A model generated the notes under the pieces. It saw only the letters and a program-made list of their open reading frames with translations. It had not been told where the DNA came from and searched no databases. Made by a program: the position numbers and the translations under genes. From positions 62,001 to 126,000 of the forward strand of contig UQPZ01000006.1 of NCBI GenBank assembly GCA_900543145.1: a DNA stretch of 64,000 nt, in the 5' to 3' direction. Shown here piece by piece: positions 41,491-50,938 of this stretch; position 1 is the stretch's first letter; every line of letters begins with the position of its first letter. This DNA comes from an uncultured Ruminococcus sp. Its GTDB lineage: Bacteria > Bacillota > Clostridia > Oscillospirales > Ruminococcaceae.

Positions 41491-41700
41491 ATGAAGCTTA
41501 TTATAGACCGCAGGGAGGGCGAAAGCTTTGTCTGCGAGGACGAAATTGGGAATAAAGTAATTATCCCCTGCGTACAGGCTCAAAATGCGGCGGAGGGAGA
41601 TATTATCGAATACAAAAACGGCGTTTATACCGTTCTTGCGGAAGAAACCGCCGAGCGCCGTAAAAAAATAAACAGGCTGTTGGATTCCCTTTGGGAGTAA
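41491..41700 (+). CDS. DUF3006 protein
   Basis: A 69-aa protein beginning MKLIIDRREGESFVCED, the DUF3006 pattern: a small beta barrel followed by a helical end (ERRKKINRLLDSLW). GGAG lies 7 bp before ATG 41491; the ATG at 41485 is too close. DUF3006 genes commonly follow MBL-fold ComEC-like genes, as here. Function unknown. Confidence 0.85.
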   Translation: MKLIIDRREGESFVCEDEIGNKVIIPCVQAQNAAEGDIIEYKNGVYTVLAEETAERRKKINRLLDSLWE

Positions 41701-41743
41701 GCCGCTTTAATTCAGAAAAAGGGAGGCGAACCCATGCCGACGC

Positions 41744-42610
41744 ATGGGAAAACTTATGAAAAAGGATTTATTTTCGCTGATAGAAGAGCGTCAGCCAAAG
41801 CTTTCCAAGGGTCACAAGCTGATAGCCAATTATATACTTGCACATTACGATAAGGCGGCTTTTATGACGGCTCAGAAGCTTGGAAAAACCGTCGGAGTAA
41901 GCGAGTCTACGGTCGTCAGATTTGCGTCGGAGCTTGGCTATGACGGTTATCCCGCATTGCAGAGGGCGCTTCAGGATCTTATGAGAAACAGGCTTACAGC
42001 AGTTCAGAGAATAGAGGTTACTTCCGACCGAATGAACCGGGACGATGTGCTTGAAAGGGTGCTTAATCTTGATATTGATAAGATACGCCGTACGCTTGAA
42101 GAAACGTCAAAGGAGGATTTCAACAGCGCAGTTGACAAAATTATAGCCTGCAATACTATTTATATTCTGGGGGCAAGAAGCGCGGCTCCGCTGGCAAGCT
42201 TTCTGAATTATTATTTTACGCTTATCTTTCCCAGAGTTAAGCTTATCAGAAATACAACTACCAGCGAAATGTTCGAGCAGATAATGCATATGGATGAGAA
42301 GGATGTTATAATCGGTATCTCATTCCCCAGGTATTCCCGTCAGACCGTAAAGGCTCTTCAGTATGCAAGCAATAAAGGGGCAAGCGTAATAGCAATAACA
42401 GATTCGGCTGAATCCCCCCTAGCTCAGTATGCTGATAATCTTCTTCTCGCCAGCAGCGATATGGCTTCCTTTGTGGATTCTCTGGTTGCGCCGCTGAGCC
42501 TTATTAACGCACTTATAGCGGCGGTTTCCATAAGCAATGTCGATAAGGTTTCAAAAAGCTTTGAACGTCTGGAGCGTATCTGGGAAGAATACGATGTTTA
42601 TCAGCCGTAG
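41744..42610 (+). CDS. RpiR-family (HTH plus SIS) transcriptional regulator
   Basis: A 288-aa regulator. Residues 1-80 form the RpiR helix-turn-helix (TAQKLGKTVGVSESTVVRFASELGYDGYPALQRAL), and residues 120-260 form a SIS sugar-phosphate-binding domain (IYILGARSAAPLASFLNYYF, DVIIGISFPRYSRQTV, ITDSAESPLAQYAD). Such proteins sense phosphosugars like N-acetylmuramate 6-phosphate or ribose 5-phosphate. No sugar gene lies next to it, so the target is unknown. The exact start is uncertain (41744 or 41756). Confidence 0.9.
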   Translation: MGKLMKKDLFSLIEERQPKLSKGHKLIANYILAHYDKAAFMTAQKLGKTVGVSESTVVRFASELGYDGYPALQRALQDLMRNRLTAVQRIEVTSDRMNRDDVLERVLNLDIDKIRRTLEETSKEDFNSAVDKIIACNTIYILGARSAAPLASFLNYYFTLIFPRVKLIRNTTTSEMFEQIMHMDEKDVIIGISFPRYSRQTVKALQYASNKGASVIAITDSAESPLAQYADNLLLASSDMASFVDSLVAPLSLINALIAAVSISNVDKVSKSFERLERIWEEYDVYQP

Positions 42611-42679
42611 GCTGTCGGATATAAAAATGGTATTACTGTAAAACTGCAAAGTTCTGATAAACGGCACGGGAGAGATTTA

Positions 42680-43903
42680 ATGTCTGAAATTATTATCATA
42701 GGCGGCGGAGCGGCAGGACTTTTCTGCGCTGTTCAGTCGGCATGGCTCGGAAATAAGGTAACTGTTATTGAGCATATGCGAAAGCCCGGAAGAAAGCTTC
42801 TTATAACAGGAAAGGGCAGGTGTAACGTTACAAATAACTGCGATACGGAAACGGTAATGAAGAATATTCCCAGAAACCCGAGATTTATGTATTCCTCTCT
42901 TTCACGATTTTCGCCGGAGGATACAATGGCGTTTTTTGAATCGCTGGGAGTTGCGCTTAAAACAGAGCGGGGCGGCAGGGTCTTTCCTGAAAGCGATAAG
43001 GCGGAGTCTGTTCTGAATGCGCTGATCGGTGCGGCAGGACAGGCGGGCGTAAGGTTTGTTTACGATAACGCATTGGAGCTTATTACAGAGGATAATGCGG
43101 TAAAGGGAGTAAGGTGCGGGGCTTCGGAATATTTTGCGCCTAAGGTAGTTGTAGCTACAGGAGGTATGTCATATCCTATTACAGGCTCTACCGGCGACGG
43201 CTATAGGTTTGCGGCTCAGGCAGGGCATAGCGTAACTGAAATTTCTCCGTCTCTTTGTCCTATAGTAACTGAGGAGAGCTACTGCGCAGAAATGATGGGG
43301 CTTTCACTCAGAAACTGTATTCTTACTCTTTATGATGTTCAGTCGGAAAAAACATTGTTTTCTGAGCTTGGGGAGCTGCTTTTTACGCATTTCGGCTTGT
43401 CAGGCCCTCTTGCACTGTCGGCTTCGGCTCATATGGATAAGATAACTAAGGGAAGATATGCGGTTTCTATAGATTTAAAGCCGGCGCTGCCGATTGAAAA
43501 GCTTGACGAGCGTATTCTCCGTGATTTCAGCGAATATCCTAATCGAAATTTCGCAAACTCGCTGAAAAAGCTGCTTCCGTCTAAAATGATAGATACGGCG
43601 GTTAAGCTCAGCGGTATCGAGCCGTATAAAAAGGTAAACCAGATAACAAAAACGGAGCGAAGGCATTTGGCTGAGCTTCTGAAGGATATGTGTTTTACCG
43701 TTAAGTCTCTCAGACCTATCAAAGAGGCGATCATAACAAGGGGCGGAGTTGACGTCAGGGAGGTATCTCCCAAAACTATGGAATCAAAGCTGATAAGCGG
43801 TCTGTATTTTATAGGCGAGGTTCTTGATGTAGACGGCTATACAGGAGGCTTTAATCTGCAGATCGCATTTTCAACGGCATATGTCTGCGCTGCTGATTTA
43901 TAA
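42680..43903 (+). CDS. HI0933-family flavoprotein
   Basis: A 407-aa FAD-dependent oxidoreductase of the HI0933/YhiN family. The N-terminal dinucleotide site is IIIGGGAAGLFCAVQSA, followed by the family motif RKLLITGKGRCNVTN. Later motifs are VVATGGMSYPITGSTGDGYRFAAQAGH, the ITRGGVDVREVSPKTMESK segment, and the FAD-binding end GLYFIGEVLDVDGYTGGFNLQ. The reaction is not established for most members. It lies directly before the cmk fusion gene, an arrangement found in other Clostridia as far as I recall. Confidence 0.93.
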   Translation: MSEIIIIGGGAAGLFCAVQSAWLGNKVTVIEHMRKPGRKLLITGKGRCNVTNNCDTETVMKNIPRNPRFMYSSLSRFSPEDTMAFFESLGVALKTERGGRVFPESDKAESVLNALIGAAGQAGVRFVYDNALELITEDNAVKGVRCGASEYFAPKVVVATGGMSYPITGSTGDGYRFAAQAGHSVTEISPSLCPIVTEESYCAEMMGLSLRNCILTLYDVQSEKTLFSELGELLFTHFGLSGPLALSASAHMDKITKGRYAVSIDLKPALPIEKLDERILRDFSEYPNRNFANSLKKLLPSKMIDTAVKLSGIEPYKKVNQITKTERRHLAELLKDMCFTVKSLRPIKEAIITRGGVDVREVSPKTMESKLISGLYFIGEVLDVDGYTGGFNLQIAFSTAYVCAADL

Positions 43904-43930
43904 TTATGTTGTATAACAGGAGGAAAAACG

Positions 43931-45283
43931 ATGGGAATAAATATTGCGCTTGACGGACCGTCCGGAGCAGGGAAATCCACTATTGCAAAAAAGCTTGCTC
44001 AAAGGCTTGGATATGTGTATGCTGATACCGGTGCGCTGTACCGTTCTATTGCGTACTGTGTTATTTCAAGGGGAGCGGATACAAAGGATTCAACGCAGGT
44101 CTGTCCGCTTTTAAGCGAAACAGATATTAAGCTTTCATATATAAACGGCTCTCAGAGGGTCATACTTAACGGAGAGGATGTTTCGGAGAAGATAAGAACC
44201 CCTGAGATATCAATGGGGGCGTCGCAGGTATCCGCCCTGCCCGAGGTAAGGGAGTTTCTTTTTGAGCTTCAGAAAAGCATAGCCGAGGAAAACGATATAA
44301 TAATGGACGGAAGAGATATAGGTACGGTAGTGCTTCCGAAAGCTGACGTAAAGATATTTCTTACTGCTTCGGCAGAGGAAAGGGCGCAGCGGCGTTTTAA
44401 GGAATTGCAGGAAAAGGGCGATCCTTCAACTTATGAACAGGTATTGGAGGATATAAAGCAGCGTGATTATAACGATACTCATCGTGAGATCGCTCCGCTG
44501 AAAAAGGCTGAGGACGCAATAGAGGTTGATTCTACCAGTCTTACCCTTGATGAAACGGTAGAGGCTATTTATAAAATAGTTACGGAAAAAACAGACGCAA
44601 AAAAAAACGGGGAAAAGCCGAAAAAGCATGAACCTAAGGAGATAGCGCAGGTAAGACCGGTAAAGCGCGGCAGAAAGCTCAGCCCTGTCAGAATGTTTTT
44701 TTACGGTATTTTAAGACCTGTAGTAAAGCTTATTTTAAAGCTTTGGTTCAGGCTGTCCTATGAGGGTACGGAGAATATTCCTAAGGACGGAAGCAATATA
44801 TTTGCCTCAAATCACCGCAGCTATACCGATCCGGTATTTATTGCGCTTCCGACGAGAGTTCCGCTTTCTTATATGGCAAAGGAGGAGCTTTTTCATCAGA
44901 ATGTATTTTTTACAGGTCTTATAAAAGCGTTCGGCGCTTTTCCCGTAACAAGAGGAAAGGGAGATACGGCGGCTATTGATGTTTCCGTTGAAAAGCTTGA
45001 AATGGGCAGGAATCTCGTTATATTTCCTGAGGGGACCCGTTCTAAAGACGGAAAGGTAGGAAAGGGCAAGACCGGCGTTGCTCTTATCGCTGCAATAGCT
45101 CAGGTTCCGATTGTTCCGGTAGGAATTAATTTTGAGGGAAAGCTTAAATTCAGAAGAAAGGTAGTTGTTCGGTTCGGCAAGCCTATAAAGCCAGAGGAGC
45201 TTGCAGTTAAAACTACAGGCCCCAGGGATCTGAAAACATTGAAAACCAAGATAATGAACGCTATAACCGAGCTGGTATATTAA
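43931..45283 (+). CDS. cmk: cytidylate kinase / 1-acylglycerol-3-phosphate acyltransferase fusion
   Basis: A 450-aa two-domain protein. Residues 1-215 are CMP kinase, with P-loop GPSGAGKST, YADTGALYRS, IIMDGRDIGTVVLP and KQRDYNDTHREIAPL. A Lys-rich linker (about 217-245) joins a PlsC domain with the NHRSYTD (NHx4D) motif and FPEGTRSKDGK, which would make phosphatidic acid. A weakly hydrophobic segment around 255-275 may attach it to the membrane. It directly abuts the ispH-S1 fusion gene (stop and start adjoin), so both are co-translated. Confidence 0.93.
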   Translation: MGINIALDGPSGAGKSTIAKKLAQRLGYVYADTGALYRSIAYCVISRGADTKDSTQVCPLLSETDIKLSYINGSQRVILNGEDVSEKIRTPEISMGASQVSALPEVREFLFELQKSIAEENDIIMDGRDIGTVVLPKADVKIFLTASAEERAQRRFKELQEKGDPSTYEQVLEDIKQRDYNDTHREIAPLKKAEDAIEVDSTSLTLDETVEAIYKIVTEKTDAKKNGEKPKKHEPKEIAQVRPVKRGRKLSPVRMFFYGILRPVVKLILKLWFRLSYEGTENIPKDGSNIFASNHRSYTDPVFIALPTRVPLSYMAKEELFHQNVFFTGLIKAFGAFPVTRGKGDTAAIDVSVEKLEMGRNLVIFPEGTRSKDGKVGKGKTGVALIAAIAQVPIVPVGINFEGKLKFRRKVVVRFGKPIKPEELAVKTTGPRDLKTLKTKIMNAITELVY

Positions 45284-47248
45284 ATGTTAACAAAATGTAA
45301 AACTTGCACTGCCAAGACCGCAGGTTTCTGTTTTGGTGTAGACAGAGCCGTAAAAATAGTGTATAATGAATTAGATAACCGAAATAATGTTGTAACTTTA
45401 GGTCCTATAATTCATAACAAAAATGTCGTGTCGGATCTTGAGGCAAGGGGCTGCAGGTCGGTAGCTCTTGACGAGGTCAGACCGGAGCATACTGTTATTA
45501 TACGTTCTCACGGAGTAGGAAGGAAAGTTTATGAAAGCCTGTCGCAGCTGGGCTGTACAGTTGTAGATGCAACCTGTCCTTTTGTTGACAGAATACATAA
45601 AATTGCCTGTGAAAAATCCGAGAGCGGATATACTGTGCTTATAGCAGGCGACAGCAGTCATCCCGAGGTTATTGGAATAAGGGGTCACTGTATTGGGCCG
45701 TCTTTTGTGTTCGCCGGCTGTGAGGACTTTGAAAATTTGGTGAAAACGGAGAATTTACAGTCTGAAAAGGTTGTAATTCTCGCTCAGACGACGTATAATA
45801 AAAAGATATGGGGCGAATGCCGCAGATTAGCTGAAAAACTGATTCCGGAAGCGCTTATTTACGATACGATATGCAGCGCGACTGCCGAGCGGCAGAAGGA
45901 AGCGGCGGCTATTGCGGAAAAGTCAGACGTGATGATAATCGTCGGAGGGAAAAACAGCTCCAATACCCATAAGCTTAAAGCCGTATGCGAAGAATACTGC
46001 CGCTGCTATCTTATAGAGGATGCCGGTGAGCTGGCTGATATAGACTTATCAGGTGCAAATTTTATCGGGATTTCTGCCGGTGCATCGACTCCGGCTTATA
46101 TAATCAAGGAGGTACAACAAACCATGAGTGAAATGTTGAACAATGAAGAAGAATTTAACTGGGTGGAGGAGATGGAGAATTCTCTTAAGCCAATACATAT
46201 TGGAAAGAGAGTAACCGGTACTGTGCTTAGTACAAACAACAGTGAAGTTTATGTTGATCTCGGCACAAAGCAGCAGGGCGTTATCCCTGTTTCAGAGCTT
46301 ACCGACGATCCGTCAAAGTCGGTTGAGGATGTTGTTAAGGTCGGAGATACTATCGATCTTATCGTTCTTAAGACTAACGATCAGGACGGTGTAGTTACCC
46401 TCTCCAAAAAGAGAGTAGATGCGGCTCTCGGCTTTGAGAAGATCTGTGCCGCAAAGGAAGAGGATTCGGTTCTTACCGGAACGGTGGCAAATGTTGTCAA
46501 GGGCGGAGTGCTTGTTGCTTCTAACGGAGTTAAAGTATTTATCCCTGCATCTCAGGCAGCGCCGAGAAGAGATTATGACCTTAATAATCTGCTAAAGCAG
46601 ACAGTTAATTTTAAAATACTTGAGGTCAACGAGGGCAAGCAGAGAGCAGTTGGTTCGATCAGAGCCGTTCAGCGCGAGGAGAGAGAGGCGGCTCAGGCTA
46701 AGTTCTTTGAAACCGCTAAGGCAGGCGACGTAGTTGAGGGCGAGGTAAAGTCTATCACAGATTACGGCGTATTTGTTGATCTCGGCGGAGTAGACGGTCT
46801 TGTCAGAAGAATGGATCTGTCATGGAACAGGATCAAGCATCCTTCGGACGTTGTAAGCGTAGGCGATAAGGTAGAGGTAAAGATAAAGGATATAGATCCC
46901 GAAACCAAAAAGGTTTCTCTTGTATACAAGAAGGATTCAGATAATCCATGGGAGATTTTCAAGACAAATTATCAGGTAGGACAGGTAGTAAAGGCTACTA
47001 TAGTTTCTATCACCTCCTTCGGTGCGTTCGCTCAGATAATCAGCGGAATTGACGGTCTTATCCACATCTCTCAGATAGCCAACCAGAGGGTTGACAACGT
47101 TGCGGATATTCTTTCTGTAGGTCAGGAAGTTGACGCTCAGATCACTGAGATCGACCTTGACAAGAAGAGGATCAGCCTTTCAATGAGAGCTTTGCTTACA
47201 GACGACGACGCTGATACCGCTGAATATGACGATGAAGCAGACGAGTAA
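45284..47248 (+). CDS. ispH: IspH (HMBPP reductase) fused to ribosomal protein S1-like domains
   Basis: A 654-aa fusion. Residues 1-285 are the iron-sulfur reductase of the last step of the MEP isoprenoid pathway, with cluster cysteines in GFCFGVDRAV, DATCPFVDRIHK and DTICSATAERQ, and IRSHGVG. From about 300 come four S1 RNA-binding domains (starts near KRVTGTVLSTN, DSVLTGTVANV, GDVVEGEVKSI and GQVVKATIVSI), then an acidic tail. This fusion is known in Clostridia. A start at ATG 46124 (MSEMLNNEEEFNW), with GGAGGT just upstream, could give a free S1 protein; this is my inference. Confidence 0.95.
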   Translation: MLTKCKTCTAKTAGFCFGVDRAVKIVYNELDNRNNVVTLGPIIHNKNVVSDLEARGCRSVALDEVRPEHTVIIRSHGVGRKVYESLSQLGCTVVDATCPFVDRIHKIACEKSESGYTVLIAGDSSHPEVIGIRGHCIGPSFVFAGCEDFENLVKTENLQSEKVVILAQTTYNKKIWGECRRLAEKLIPEALIYDTICSATAERQKEAAAIAEKSDVMIIVGGKNSSNTHKLKAVCEEYCRCYLIEDAGELADIDLSGANFIGISAGASTPAYIIKEVQQTMSEMLNNEEEFNWVEEMENSLKPIHIGKRVTGTVLSTNNSEVYVDLGTKQQGVIPVSELTDDPSKSVEDVVKVGDTIDLIVLKTNDQDGVVTLSKKRVDAALGFEKICAAKEEDSVLTGTVANVVKGGVLVASNGVKVFIPASQAAPRRDYDLNNLLKQTVNFKILEVNEGKQRAVGSIRAVQREEREAAQAKFFETAKAGDVVEGEVKSITDYGVFVDLGGVDGLVRRMDLSWNRIKHPSDVVSVGDKVEVKIKDIDPETKKVSLVYKKDSDNPWEIFKTNYQVGQVVKATIVSITSFGAFAQIISGIDGLIHISQIANQRVDNVADILSVGQEVDAQITEIDLDKKRISLSMRALLTDDDADTAEYDDEADE

Positions 47249-47282
47249 GTCTTTTCGGTCTTAAAAAATTCTTAAAACTCAT

Positions 47283-47331
47283 GGGGGCGAGGTTTCGTCC
47301 CCTTTACTTTTTTATTCATATGTGGTATAAT
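47283..47331 (+). promoter_or_regulatory. terminator of ispH-rpsA overlapping the PBP promoter
   Basis: The stem GGGGGCGA/TCGTCCCC (47283-47302) runs into a T-rich tail that also holds the -35 TTTACT (47303-47308); after 17 bp comes TATAAT (47326-47331). About 190 nt of untranslated leader then precede the PBP gene, with no clear further element. Confidence 0.7.
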
Positions 47332-47524
47332 AGATTCAGGGTCTGTGACGGTAAAATCAAAGCTGCGGCTTATATTTGCTGCCGGATCTACAGATCGGTT
47401 TTGGCACGGCGGGGAATAATGCCGCGCTTTCTGCAAAATATAACAGCGGACAAATTCGGCGTTTGCTTCAGTCGTGCTGTTTCTTATTAAACACAGTTAT
47501 AATGAACGATGAAAGGTTTGCGTT

Positions 47525-49723
47525 ATGGAAGAGATAAAAAAGACGGCTCCGAAATCCGGCAAAAAGAAGAAAAAAAAGAGTAATCCTGCGGTCAGGGCGC
47601 TGAAAATATTCGGTACTCTAGTGCTTTCCTTTATTCTTATAGTAATTATAACCGGCTCTATTTTTGCTACTGCGCTGACGATATACGTTCTGAACTTTAC
47701 CGATACCGACGATACGGTAAATCTGGATAAGGGCGTAGTTTCAAGCAATATCTCAAGGTTTTTGTATAAGAATCCGGATTATGATGAGGACGATGAGGAT
47801 TCACAGGAATATCTGCTTTACTATGCGCTGAAAAATCAGCAGAAGAAGGTTCAGTGGGTAGACCTGGAGGATATACCTCAGTACGTTCAGGACGCTTTTG
47901 TTTATACTGAGGACGAGCGTTTTTATTCGCATGACGGAGTTGACTTCAAAAGAACCTTTTCGGCTATACTGAAAACGCTTATGGGCTTCCGAGAGGGCGG
48001 TTCTACGATAACTCAGCAGACTATTAAGAATATTACCGGTGATGATGACGCTTTGGGAACAGCCGGAGTTGAACGTAAGATACGGGAAATTTTCCGCGCT
48101 ATAAATGTTGAAAAAGTTTATACGAAGGAGGATATTCTGCAGTCGTATCTAAATATAATCGGACTTACCGACGGAGTTCAGGATATTGTAGGAGTTCAGG
48201 CGGCTGCGAATTATTACTTCAGCAAGGATGTATCAGAGCTTACTCTTGCCGAAGCTGCCTGTCTTGCAGGTATGAATAAATCTCCCGTTTACTATAACCC
48301 TCTGACGAACAGGGAAAATAACAGGATAAGGCAGAAGTATTGTCTGGATCAGATGCTTGAAAACGGCGCTATTTCTGATAATGAATATGAAGAAGCTATA
48401 AATGAGGAGATCGTAGTTACGGGAGATCCTGATTTTTCAAGCGCAACGGTTTATGAGGACGAAACTAAGGATCAGGGACCGACCTCTTATTTTATGGACG
48501 AAGCGATAGAAGAGGCAATAAATATAATTTCGGATAAGGCGGGAATAGATACCTCTGAAGCTCAGATAAGACTTTATAACGGCGGATATACTATCTATAC
48601 TACCGTAGATATAAATATGCAGAAAAAGATAGAGAAGGAAATGCGGGACGTATCTAATTTCCAGAATTACTATCTTGAAAAGGATAACCTGCTTTCAGGA
48701 TTTATTGCAATGGATTACGAGGGCAATGTTCTGGCGGTAGTCGGAGGACGTGATGAAAAAACCGAATCACGTATCTGGAATAATGCTACAGATGCGTTAA
48801 GGTCGCCGGGTTCATGTATAAAGCCGGTAGCCTCCTATGCTCCGGCGCTGGAACAGGATCTTATGACCTGGTCTACTTTCTTTAAAGACGAGCCTATCAC
48901 TATTAAAGAGGACGGCAAGGATAAAAAATGGCCTGTAAACTATTCGGAGACCGGCGACAGCGAAAACTGGTCGAACAATAATTATTTTACATGGCAGATG
49001 CTGATGAAATCACTGAATACCTGTCCGGCTCAGCTTATTGACCAGATGACTCCGGCTTATTCATATAATTTCCTAAAGGAGAAACTTGATTATTCAACGC
49101 TTACAGATTCTGACGTAAACTATTCTCCTGTAACGGTCGGCGGTTTTACAAACGGAACGAAGCTTGAAGAGCTGGTAGGCTCGTATATGATCTTCGGAAA
49201 CGGCGGTAAAAAGTACGAAGCTACCTATATTGCAAAGATAGAGGACGCTGAGGGCAATATAATATATGAGAAGAATGACGGCTATAAGCAGGCAATAAGC
49301 GAATCTACCGCTTATGTAATGAATAAGATGATGCAGACGGTAATCTCTCAGCAGGAGGGAACGGGTCGTTATGCGCGCCTTAACAATACGGTAGTTGCAG
49401 GAAAAACAGGTACGTCGTCGGATTGGAAGGATCTGTCCTTTGTAGGCTGTACTCCCGACTATGTCAGCGGAGTATGGATCGGCTACGATGAGCAGAAAAA
49501 GATCCCGACAAATGAATATCAGAATATCGGCGCTATCTGGAAGAATATTTTTGGAGATATTGCCGAGTCTGAAAAGGATCATGATTTTGAAATGCCCGAT
49601 ACCGTAGTTGAAGCAAAATACTGCACAAAAACAGGAAAGCTTGCAAGCGGCAGCTGTTCAAGCACTGCTACAGGATATTACAAGCAGACAAACGTGCCGG
49701 AATACTGTGCCGGCGGTCATTGA
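47525..49723 (+). CDS. ponA: class A penicillin-binding protein
   Basis: A 732-aa bifunctional peptidoglycan synthase. A Lys-rich cytoplasmic start and one transmembrane helix (about residues 30-58) lead to the glycosyltransferase domain (YTEDERFYSHDGVDFKR, REGGSTITQQTIKN) and the transpeptidase domain with SxxK in SPGSCIKP, SLN in KSLNTCPAQ and KTGTSSDWK. The C-terminus has a short cysteine-containing tail (YCTKTGKLASGSC). It acts at the outer face of the membrane and is the target of beta-lactams. Confidence 0.95.
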   Translation: MEEIKKTAPKSGKKKKKKSNPAVRALKIFGTLVLSFILIVIITGSIFATALTIYVLNFTDTDDTVNLDKGVVSSNISRFLYKNPDYDEDDEDSQEYLLYYALKNQQKKVQWVDLEDIPQYVQDAFVYTEDERFYSHDGVDFKRTFSAILKTLMGFREGGSTITQQTIKNITGDDDALGTAGVERKIREIFRAINVEKVYTKEDILQSYLNIIGLTDGVQDIVGVQAAANYYFSKDVSELTLAEAACLAGMNKSPVYYNPLTNRENNRIRQKYCLDQMLENGAISDNEYEEAINEEIVVTGDPDFSSATVYEDETKDQGPTSYFMDEAIEEAINIISDKAGIDTSEAQIRLYNGGYTIYTTVDINMQKKIEKEMRDVSNFQNYYLEKDNLLSGFIAMDYEGNVLAVVGGRDEKTESRIWNNATDALRSPGSCIKPVASYAPALEQDLMTWSTFFKDEPITIKEDGKDKKWPVNYSETGDSENWSNNNYFTWQMLMKSLNTCPAQLIDQMTPAYSYNFLKEKLDYSTLTDSDVNYSPVTVGGFTNGTKLEELVGSYMIFGNGGKKYEATYIAKIEDAEGNIIYEKNDGYKQAISESTAYVMNKMMQTVISQQEGTGRYARLNNTVVAGKTGTSSDWKDLSFVGCTPDYVSGVWIGYDEQKKIPTNEYQNIGAIWKNIFGDIAESEKDHDFEMPDTVVEAKYCTKTGKLASGSCSSTATGYYKQTNVPEYCAGGH

Positions 49724-49733
49724 TAAAAAACTC

Positions 49734-49766
49734 AAGCCTCCGTTTCGGAAATCCGGCGGAGGCTTT
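49734..49766 (+). terminator. terminator after the PBP gene
   Basis: AAGCCTCCG/CGGAGGCTT with a 14-nt loop and a short T tail. Confidence 0.7.
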
Positions 49767-49794
49767 GCTGTAACAGCAGAAAGGATATATAAAT

Positions 49795-50910
49795 ATGAGT
49801 AAGATCAGGCTTTGCTGTCCCTGTCATTTCGGTCTGGAAAGCGTATTGAAATTTGAAATTAATAAAATAGGAGGAGAAAATCTTTGCGTATCTGACGGAA
49901 AGATCTCCTTTGACGGAGATTTTAATATCCTTGCAAGGGCAAATCTTCGCCTTTCGACGGCAGAAAGAGTCCTGATTGAGCTTGGAAGCTTTGAAGCCAA
50001 AAGCTTTGAGGAGCTTTTTCAGGGAGTAAGGGCGCTGCCGCTGGAGAATTTTATTGGTAAGAACGACGCATTTCCGGTTAAGGGACATTCCCTTAATTCT
50101 CAGCTTCACAGCATACCCGATTGTCAGAAAATAATTAAAAAGGCGGCGGTTGAACGTCTTAAATCAAAATACGGCGTTAATTGGTTCGATGAAGACGGGG
50201 CGGTTCATCAGCTCCAGTTTTCTATTCACAAGGATATATGCACCATATACCTTGATACAAGCGGAGCAGGACTTCATAAAAGAGGTTACAGGAAAAACAG
50301 CAATGCTGCGCCTATTAAGGAAACTCTGGCTGCCGGGATAGTAGATCTTGCGAGAGTAAGAGCTGATTCGGTCGTCTGTGATCCGATGTGCGGTTCGGGA
50401 ACGTTTCTTATAGAATCAGCTTATAAGGCTTTAAATGTTGCGCCCGGACTGAGGAGACGTTTTGCGGCGCAGAGTTGGGAACAGATATCTCAGGATATAT
50501 GGCAGCAGGAACGCAGCGACGCTATGGATTCTATTGACAAACAGGGTAAATTTCACGGATTCGGCTTTGATATTGATGAAGAGGCGGTAATACTCACTCT
50601 TGAAAACGCAAAGAAGGCCGGAGTAGGATCTAAGCTTGATGTTTCTAGGCAGGATATACTGAAATTTTCTCAGCCGGATAATTCTATTACGCTGTGTAAT
50701 CCGCCTTATGGTGAAAGAATGTTGGAGTTAAGGGAGGCTGAGGAGCTTTATAAACGGCTTGGCCAGGCGCTTTCTCCCTCTCGTGACAGAGCCTGCTATA
50801 TAATTTCTCCTCATGAGGATTTTGAAAAGTTTTTCGGCAGACAGGCGGATAAAAAGCGCAAGCTTTATAACGGAATGATAAAGTGTACTCTTTATATGTA
50901 TTTCAAGTGA
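49795..50910 (+). CDS. THUMP-domain class I RNA methyltransferase (YpsC/RlmL-like)
   Basis: A 371-aa SAM-dependent methyltransferase, probably acting on guanine N2 of 23S rRNA. The N-terminal ferredoxin-like and THUMP part (residues 1-155) opens with CPCHFGLESVLKFEI. The catalytic part has LDTSGAGLHKRGYR, DPMCGSGTFLIESA (SAM motif I) and LCNPPYGERM (NPPY). The length matches B. subtilis YpsC. The exact target nucleotide cannot be read from the sequence. Confidence 0.92.
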   Translation: MSKIRLCCPCHFGLESVLKFEINKIGGENLCVSDGKISFDGDFNILARANLRLSTAERVLIELGSFEAKSFEELFQGVRALPLENFIGKNDAFPVKGHSLNSQLHSIPDCQKIIKKAAVERLKSKYGVNWFDEDGAVHQLQFSIHKDICTIYLDTSGAGLHKRGYRKNSNAAPIKETLAAGIVDLARVRADSVVCDPMCGSGTFLIESAYKALNVAPGLRRRFAAQSWEQISQDIWQQERSDAMDSIDKQGKFHGFGFDIDEEAVILTLENAKKAGVGSKLDVSRQDILKFSQPDNSITLCNPPYGERMLELREAEELYKRLGQALSPSRDRACYIISPHEDFEKFFGRQADKKRKLYNGMIKCTLYMYFK

Positions 50911-50938
50911 TCATATTTATGGTTAAAGGAGAGGCTTT

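Noticed and set aside
47281..47490. 69-codon ORF in the leader of the PBP gene
   Set aside because: Begins inside the ispH-rpsA terminator and spans the PBP promoter; no RBS and no protein-like composition.
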